From the NCBI GenBank assembly GCA_002633005.1, contig NMRA01000143.1, forward strand, positions 218,539 to 282,538: a stretch of 64,000 nucleotides of DNA. The letters are read 5' to 3'. This DNA comes from Phoronis australis. Taxonomy: Eukaryota; Phoronida; Phoronidae. Within the stretch, counting starts at the first letter, position 1. Each line of letters starts with the position of its first letter. The notes under the pieces are model-generated. The model saw only the letters and a list, made by a program, of their open reading frames with translations, did not search any database and had not been told where the DNA came from. Below, in pieces: positions 57,363-64,000 of this stretch. Position numbers and translations under genes: made by a program.

Positions 57363-57537
57363 ATATAGGGCGCGTGTTATCGTATTGCTTTCCAAGTTAA
57401 GTCAGCACCCAGTGTCCCGCTTGGAAGCCTTCTGTAACAGAACTGACTTCCAATTTAGACCACTTAAATTTTACGTCCCTTACTCAGATTGGAAGTGATC
57501 AGAATGTGGCATGGTCTCAAGCAGTCATTCCTAAGTC

Positions 57538-57682
57538 CTGGGTAGAGTTCAGTAGCTGATTCGTGGCGACAAAATCTAGCCAAAATCACGCGCTCTCATT
57601 TAAAATACACAGCAACATCTCGCGTAATCTTACGAAGTCTTGCATTTCTAGCGAAGTCCTAGCATTATCGAACACTACCCAG
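57538..57682. mobile_element. MITE with CTGGGTAG ends
   Basis: CTGGGTAGAGTTCAG at the left is matched by an inverted CTGGGTAGTGTTCGA at the right. The interior has CTAGCCAAAATCACG, shared with 26788-26802. Confidence 0.6.
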
Positions 57683-57821
57683 ACATCACTTCACATCTGA
57701 GTAGTCTGAATTGAAATGTATTTTGATGGAAAACGTATTTAATTGCAGTTTAAACTGTTCACATGACATTTATGTGCCAAACACCGTTGCCTTGACTAAC
57801 AGACACATTCTTAAAGAACTG

Positions 57822-58338
57822 GAGTCTGACTTATGATCTTCAACAATGCCGATATAAAATTTGCACTGTAGTTATACTATTTTAAAACGCTATATCAACT
57901 TCCTTTCTGTCATCAAATAACGTTTGATTCAAGAAATTTACCGTGATAAAACGGATCTCAACCTGTTCCCAGTTCAGTGTATGACAGCTGCATACTGGAT
58001 AGCAACAATGACGTGATATTATCACACCAGATGCTGCTATTGTTGAACAATGTACCTAACGTCATAGAACAATCAAACTTAGCGGGGGGATAAGTTAATG
58101 CAACCCAGGATAGATAACTCAGATTGGAAGCGATTTCTGGAGGATGCAAGAATTTAGAAGAGATGGACAAACAGTGATCACTGACAGTCTTTCTGACGTC
58201 CAGAAATTATATCTAATCTGACTAATTAAGGAGCAATTTGAACTAGTTATATAACTGTATGTGGCCTAAATAAACAATTGTTTATTTACAAAATTGGGTT
58301 CATATCAGCTTTAGATTAAAGGCCATAAGTCAGACACT
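57822..58338. mobile_element. Half-kb element with short inverted ends
   Basis: GAGTCTGACTTATG at the left and CATAAGTCAGACACTC at the right are inverted matches of about 14 bp. A candidate AATAAA at 58269-58274 lies inside. The inverted ends are short, so the call is tentative. Confidence 0.4.
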
Positions 58339-58795
58339 CTTTGCTTACGAAAATTACTTCTTTCAATTTACCAGTAAGGGTGTTTCAAAAAGTTGAACCA
58401 GGTTTGAATTTGTCAAATCCCGGCCAACTTCTTGAAAACCCTGTACACCACAATTACCAGTAGAACAACATTAACATTGGTGTCTTCAATGCACGCACTA
58501 TTAAGCTGAATGCCCTGCAGGCTTTGCCAGCACTGCTGTTGAAACTTGTGTGTTTTATAGCAATAAATTATTTTCATGGTCCATAAGCAAGTTTTCAATA
58601 ATATTATTAGGGACCCTGAGCTATAATTCATTACAAAATACAGCGCTGAAAGGATGGCAGTTGCACACCTGTGTCTTACAACCATTACTCAGGCAATACA
58701 AATACAAACTGCACATTTGGCCATTTATACACTCCGTGAATTTAAAGCACCTGTGTGATGAACCATGACCTGGTGTCAAAAACTAGCTTTCTTCA

Positions 58796-58889
58796 AAGAT
58801 ATGATAACAAGATTAAAGTTGTTTTGAAGGTGAGAACAACTTGCCTGTTTTCTCATTCAAAACAACTCTAATCTCGTTATTATATCTTT
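58796..58889. repeat. 94-bp hairpin
   Basis: AAAGATATGATAAC with AGTTGTTTTGAA at the left pairs with TTCAAAACAACT and GTTATTATATCTTT at the right. The arms are about 38 bp with few mismatches and the loop is about 18 bp. It could be a tiny foldback element or a transcribed hairpin. Confidence 0.7.
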
Positions 58890-59480
58890 TAATTGGAATT
58901 CGCTACAATGAACCGCGAGACTTCTTGCGATGGTTACACACGGTGACAAACTTAGCCTGGAACACTAACAAACTTTCAAGCCAAGAAATCATGTCTAATG
59001 GGATGTGAGAACGAGATGAGACTGATTTCAAATTAGTACATGTCCTAAATCAAACCTTGTTGCTTGACAGGAGTCAAATGTTCATTTCCTACAGCAAAAT
59101 CAAAATTCCTAAATTACCCGTTTGTAATACGTGCCAAAAACGACAAATGTCCCGTCCTTTCCAGGCTTGAAATGAACCGACAGGTGAGAAACATACATTT
59201 TCTTACTGCACAGATTACACAAAAAACGACCACTTCACATCCTTGACAGTAGCATTACACTCGGACATTACGGTATTTTAAAAATACTCAACTTTGCCAC
59301 AACTGGCAACCCAATCAATGTGTAAACAAAATTTAAGTCAGCAAAATACACAGATATATTTACAAATCATTTACAATTCTATTTACAACAACTTTCCATC
59401 ATTCTAATACAATGGATGATTACCATTATCGTTACACAGCAGGAGTTTTCCCAAACACCATAGTCTGATTCATGACTAGT

Positions 59481-59715
59481 GACTTAGGATTTAAGACAAT
59501 AATTTGGTTTTACGCTCCACATAAATATTTCTGGAAAACAAATAAACCTCTTTTGATCAAATGTGTAAAATCTCTGAAAATATACACACAACTGCTAATT
59601 ACTGAGATAATTTCTATATGTCATTTCTAGACTGCGATGCGCTCATAATAACTTGGCTAAACCATTACTCTGCAATTGTGAAGTGGAGCGTAAGGCCAAA
59701 TTTCTGTCTTAAGTC
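59481..59715. mobile_element. 230-bp TIR element, copy A
   Basis: TTAAGACAATAATTTGG then TACGCTCCAC at the left is matched in reverse by GTGGAGCGTAAGGCC and AAATTTCTGTCTTAA at the right. The interior aligns along its length with 62203-62435. It probably lies in or near the PMF1 3' UTR. Confidence 0.8.
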
Positions 59716-60456
59716 GCTTTGATTCTTGAAATGGACCTCAGATCTTGCACAGCTTTGAATTGGCAGAATAGCAATTTTCTACAAGATATTTACACTATGT
59801 GCTTGTTCAGCCAGCCAGATTTCAAACGATTAAAAACCTTAAAAAGTGGTCCATTACCACAGACTGAGAGTGTCTTACATGCAAGACAATAGGAGAACAT
59901 ACTCGTGGTCCCTCCCGTGTCTAGTTACAAGCAAAACAGTAGCAGAACATAGTCGTGCTCCGTCCCATGTCTAGTTAGAACTTTGATTTCACTTAAAAGA
60001 AATAAAGGTGCAAGCAATATTGTACATGGCTTTGAAAATCAAGCATATCTCATGGCAAATGTATTTCAAATTCTGCACTAATTTTGCAAAAAATAAGTGC
60101 CAAAATTGTCATTGTCCATTTTTCAAATAAGCTGATTATTTTGGTGTAAATACTGGAGCCATCATCAAATGTCTTAGGACATACACAGTGCAAACTATTA
60201 ACAGTAATAGAATAAAATTTTCTGAATCTATACTTTCGTGGAGAATTTTGAGCGTGAGCCATATTGTGTGCTAGATAAGTGAGAAGTTACCCCACTCAAT
60301 GAGCATAGCAGGAGTGACCTTGACCTTCCCTCATTCCTTAATTCTTATTAATGGACCAGCTAACTCAAACAATGGCTCACAAGCATCCTTGTACTATACT
60401 TTAACAAAGAAATAATTAATACTAAAATATCATCTGATGCTCTACTTAAAGGAACA

Positions 60457-60558
60457 CTATTTGCGAGAAGTGAGATCAGCCTCAGCAAAGAACAGAACCC
60501 AGATTACTTGTAGTCGCAGCGTAACACGCAGCTACTGACCCAGTTCAGCCCCATTCGG
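60457..60558 (-). mobile_element. tRNA-derived SINE, copy 2
   Basis: On the minus strand a tRNA-like head (GGTCAGTAGCTGCGTGTTAC, then ATCTGGGTTCTG) is followed by GCTGAGGCTGATCTC and TCTCGCAAATAG. That tail matches 51357-51455. Confidence 0.6.
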
Positions 60559-60804
60559 AAAATGGCAGAATATTTAAATGCATTTCATTGATTAAGTCAC
60601 CGGCCTTGATTTTAGCGAATGTCTGGCAGACAACGGCAATAAATGATGGTTTGTAATGAAAACACAGAATTAGACTCCAAGGCCAGGCATTCCAGATGAC
60701 AAAATTTAGAATTCATAATCAGGAAAAAGGATAGGCGTGCCTCAGTTTACATGGCAATCAATGAACATGACTACAGGGGGCGCTATACCTCTGTCAAAGG
60801 TGTA

Positions 60805-63800
60805 TCAGCTGTCAGAAAGTTCGATGAATGACTCCATCTGTTGGAGAGTCTTTGCATCACAAACTTTAGTGCACTGAAAGAAAAGAAAAACAATGAGACC
60901 TTAATGTGGTTTCAGAAATAAACAAACAACCTTGCAAGTCACATTACCATTAAAACGAGGTCATCATCTTGTTGAAGGAGAAAATAGTAGCTCTTAATGT
61001 TTTCTGAAATATCCACTAGAAAGTCACAAATCTAAGTGGTGTTCCCTGTATAAACTCTGTTCCACAATGACTTGTAAATTCAGTCAAAATTGAGATGATC
61101 AACAAAGAACCGAATTAATTACACGCCATTTGTCAAAACATTTTTCAAAAAACACTAGCTTTTGATTCAGACTACTTGCCAACATGAAAGTGGTCTCAAT
61201 TTCTTCTCTAACAGTGATGGAACCGAATAAGTTAAGAACTGACAGAATTTCCATTTTATGTGTCAACAGTCAAGCTCATGGAAATGAGTTGATTCCGAAA
61301 ACAAACATCAGATGTTTAATAAATAGCCAAATAGTACGCAACTTCACATTCCTGACATGTTTCGAGGTACCCTCCTCATTCTCAAAGGTACAAGAACCAG
61401 CATGATGTAAAGGTCAACAAGTAAAAGGTCATGCAGGTGTGAGACGTGATCCGTCAATAACACAAATGTAAACAAGCCTCTGCTCTAGACAACACTAGAT
61501 GGGGTTATGAGTAGGCACCATTTTCCACAGCTCTCACCTCGTTTAGTCGGTTGGTCTTCTCCTTGACAGCTGTCTGTGTGTCCGACAACTTCCTCTTGGC
61601 CTTAACCAACCTCTCCTGAAGCCGTGCGCTCTCTCGCTCCAGCTCTGCTAGATACGTCCCCAGCCTCTCTCTGTGAGTCACCTTCAGAGGCACCACATGG
61701 TCACGGACATCTTCTGCCACTTCACCTGACGGTCTCCTGTTGGTAAGAAGGTAGGCAATGCTGTTATTCTTGGGGTCTACTACATGAAAAATGGCTTTAA
61801 AACCTAGCTTCAATGGAATTTTGTTATTCTAGATGTATTGGGTTAACCAGGTACTCCTAGCAAAGCCTTATCAAAATAAGAAAACGTGAGTTTAATCACG
61901 CAAATGTAGGTCCGTCAAGTGATAGTTGAAGCTGCCTTTTCGCGCCATATTGCGTCACTGCAATATCCCTGCACAAACAACAAAAGGTCGATAACAGTTG
62001 TGTTGAATAGAGGTCTGAATAGAACACCATTGTGTGCGAGTGTTATGGATTAAAAGGTGATTCTCGCGGTGACGTAGACAAAAGTAAATCAATACGCCTA
62101 ACAGTATGTTACAGTTGACAATTTATAGATCTAGTGGGCTTAGATTGATGCTCTTAATATACAGTATGATTCAAATTTGCAAGTATTACCGTTCAAGAAA
62201 GGCTTGAAACTTAGACAGAAATTTGGTGTTATGCTCCACACAACTTTCTAAAAATAACTGAATCTCACTTGAGCAAAAGTGCAAAATTTCTAAGAATGTA
62301 TACAGAACTGCTAGTTGCTGACGTAATTTCTACAAACTATTTATGGACTGCATTGCACTCACAGTTCGTTGGCAAAACCTTTATTTAGCAGTTGTGAAGT
62401 GGAAGCGCAAGACCAAATTTCTGTCTTAAGTCTTTAAAGTCAATTTCGTGCAACAGGCCCCTGGACTCATTCTTTGTAAATTAAGAACAAGCCCCATAGT
62501 TCATAACACATTCTTATCTGATATTTTTCAGAATTGTAACGTTGTTCTCCACAGTTATGTCGAAAAATGACTAATAAAGTTACTGTTGTGAATATTATGT
62601 AGCTTAAAAGCAGTCTCGCAGAAAATTGACCTATCACAAGCTCCGTCCCTTTGCAAAATGTCAACAAACAAACAATAAGTTTTACCCGGAAATGTGTTGT
62701 TTGTTGGGTAAAATGGCGGCTTGGAAACGAAAGTGTTTCAAGAATGCTGCATTCTCATTGGTCCCTCAAAAGTCCTGGTAATAGGTCAATTGCCAGAAGA
62801 TATAATTAAGATGCAATTGGCTTTGTTTTGCCTTGATGATCAACACCCTTTGATGATCTACACCATTTGACGATCTACACCATTTGACGATCTACACCAT
62901 TTGACGATTTACACCATTTGACCATCTACACCATTTGACGATCTACACCACTTGACGATCTACACCATTGTGACCTCATTTTAAAACCATTGACCTTGTT
63001 CTATTTCTTATGGATTACAAGACACGTCCACATCTCAAAAGACATAAGCTGTTTTATGTATCATCTTTGTTATATCCAGACACACAGTAGATATCCACTG
63101 TGTCTATGGACTATGCCTACTGGCGATCTATGACTCAACTGCATAATAACTTACCACATGGGTTCTGAGATATCTTTTGGAGCCTCATCAATCAGTGTGT
63201 CGAGCTTGTTGCACAAAGATATGATATTTTCTTCCTCATACATTGTAGCCAATTCATCCTGCAATGAATACAAAGACTTGTTTTAACAGCAACAATATGC
63301 TGTGTGGTCACAGAATGTTTTAAACTCTGAACTTCATCATGGTAACTGTGTTACTAAACCTTAAGAGAATAAATTACTTAAAAAATTGTTGAATGTACAT
63401 AATATTTGCCTCCAAATTTCAGTCTTAGCCAGCCCATGCCTTCATTAGTTATTACTAGATTACGCTAAAAACAACGCCTCCCGTATTTCCTGAAGATGAT
63501 GGAGTGTTAAGTCCATCAAAAAACTTAAGGTTGCACGGTATACATATTTTAATATATATAATATTGAATGTATTGGATTATAACACTGTAATCATTAACT
63601 TTCAAATTAAACATTCTGGCTTGCACTGCATTACTCAACAAAGCTCTGGTGATTTGTGCAATAAATGAAATGACTGCATTAAAAACACGAGGTACATCCT
63701 GTGGCATACATCAATATTTTCCTGCAGTTGCTTCACAAACTGAGCATGTATAGCCTTGACAGCCCTAGGGTTGGCCTCAAATATGGGCTGATAACTCTTG

Positions 63801-63815
63801 GCAAACACAGACAAT
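60805..63815 (-). CDS. PMF1: PMF1, MIS12 kinetochore complex subunit (5' end off window)
   Basis: PMF1 (Nnf1) pairs with MIS12 at the kinetochore and links centromeric CENP-C to the outer NDC80 complex. Exons on the minus strand: 63815-63710, 63258-63155, 61736-61538 and 60873-60805 (TGA at 60807-60805). Phases agree, giving about 158 C-terminal residues. The first segment (LSVFAKSYQPIFEANPRAVK) and the second (DELATMYEEENIISLCNKLD) match the family's helical head region. MWRPSG spans the junction into exon 61736-61538, which encodes a coiled coil (LAELERESARLQERLVKAKR). The C-terminus is short (CTKVCDAKTLQQMESFIEL). Vertebrate PMF1 has about 205 residues, so roughly 45-50 N-terminal residues lie beyond base 64000. 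None could be placed in 63816-64000. Introns hold a MITE and a 17-bp tandem array. Confidence 0.9.
62203..62435. mobile_element. 230-bp TIR element, copy B
   Basis: CTTAGACAGAAATTTGG then TATGCTCCAC at the left is matched in reverse by GTGGAAGCGCAAGACC and AAATTTCTGTCTTAAG at the right. It is in the same orientation as 59481-59715. It lies in the PMF1 intron between exons 63258-63155 and 61736-61538. Confidence 0.8.
62846..62972. repeat. 17-bp tandem repeat, about seven units
   Basis: The unit CATTTGACGATCTACAC is repeated about seven times with single-base changes, in the same PMF1 intron as MITE copy B. Confidence 0.95.
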
Positions 63816-64000
63816 CTGAAAAGACAATTATCATGCATATAGTCAGGAACATTTGAGAGGCAACAAACGCATGTTTGCACACAAGAGCTTATGAACATCA
63901 GTTAATATGGACTTGAACTCAATTTATCAGCAGTCGGGACATGGTCAAACGTAGCCAGCCAGCTAGCTGTATGAAGACTATCGCATACAGCTTTGCGCCA

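Larger units (their letters stand above)
57363..60804. other. Intergenic between convergent genes, MITE-rich
   Basis: It separates the Mab-21-like gene from PMF1, which converge. It contains inverted-repeat elements at 57538-57682, 57822-58338, 58796-58889 and 59481-59715 and a SINE at 60457-60558. The right part probably includes the PMF1 3' UTR. No coding exon was recognised. Confidence 0.6.

Noticed and set aside
62846-62972. CRISPR-like array
   Set aside because: The units are directly adjacent without spacers, in a eukaryotic intron. It is a simple tandem repeat.

Overview
This window is nuclear DNA from an invertebrate animal. Its genes are split by many introns, mostly 0.3 to 3 kb long, with standard GT-AG (and a few GC-AG) splice sites. 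Intergenic DNA is AT-rich and full of small inverted-repeat transposons. A class II tRNA-Ser gene with A and B boxes is present, and all proteins resemble animal families. A deuterostome such as an echinoderm, hemichordate or amphioxus fits best, but a lophotrochozoan cannot be excluded from sequence alone. Four single-base N gaps (11478, 13789, 17142, 34710) show it is a draft assembly.

Layout. (1) About 1-7.5 kb, minus strand: NSA2, a 60S ribosome biogenesis factor; the last exon lies off the left edge. (2) 7.65-18 kb, plus strand: an HNRNPM-like splicing regulator with three RRMs, complete in 11 coding exons and sharing a short divergent promoter with NSA2. (3) 18-27 kb: no gene recognised; it holds the HNRNPM polyadenylation signal, a degenerate tandem array and a 31-bp tandem repeat. 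(4) 27.2-37.8 kb, plus strand: LDHD, mitochondrial D-lactate dehydrogenase, complete in 12 exons. Intron 3 carries a 2.9 kb transposon with a second element nested in it, and the intron between exons 10 and 11 carries a tRNA-Ser(AGA) gene. (5) 38.9-40 kb, minus strand: an intronless rhodopsin-class GPCR, convergent with LDHD. (6) 44.9-47.4 kb, minus strand: a long unrecognised ORF with internal repeats, interrupted near its end by one in-frame TAG. (7) 47.5-56 kb: transposon relics. (8) 56.0-57.4 kb, plus strand: a Mab-21/cGAS-like protein with an altered catalytic triad. (9) 60.8 kb to the right edge, minus strand: PMF1, a subunit of the kinetochore MIS12 complex; its 5' exons lie off the window.

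The genes do not form one pathway. NSA2, HNRNPM, LDHD and PMF1 are housekeeping genes. The GPCR, the repeat-containing ORF and the Mab-21-like gene look lineage-specific. Splice junctions of the four multi-exon genes were placed by hand, and reading phase agrees at every junction assigned. The most notable items are the Mab-21-like protein, the TAG-interrupted ORF, the nested transposon in LDHD, and several families of small foldback elements recurring within the 64 kb.
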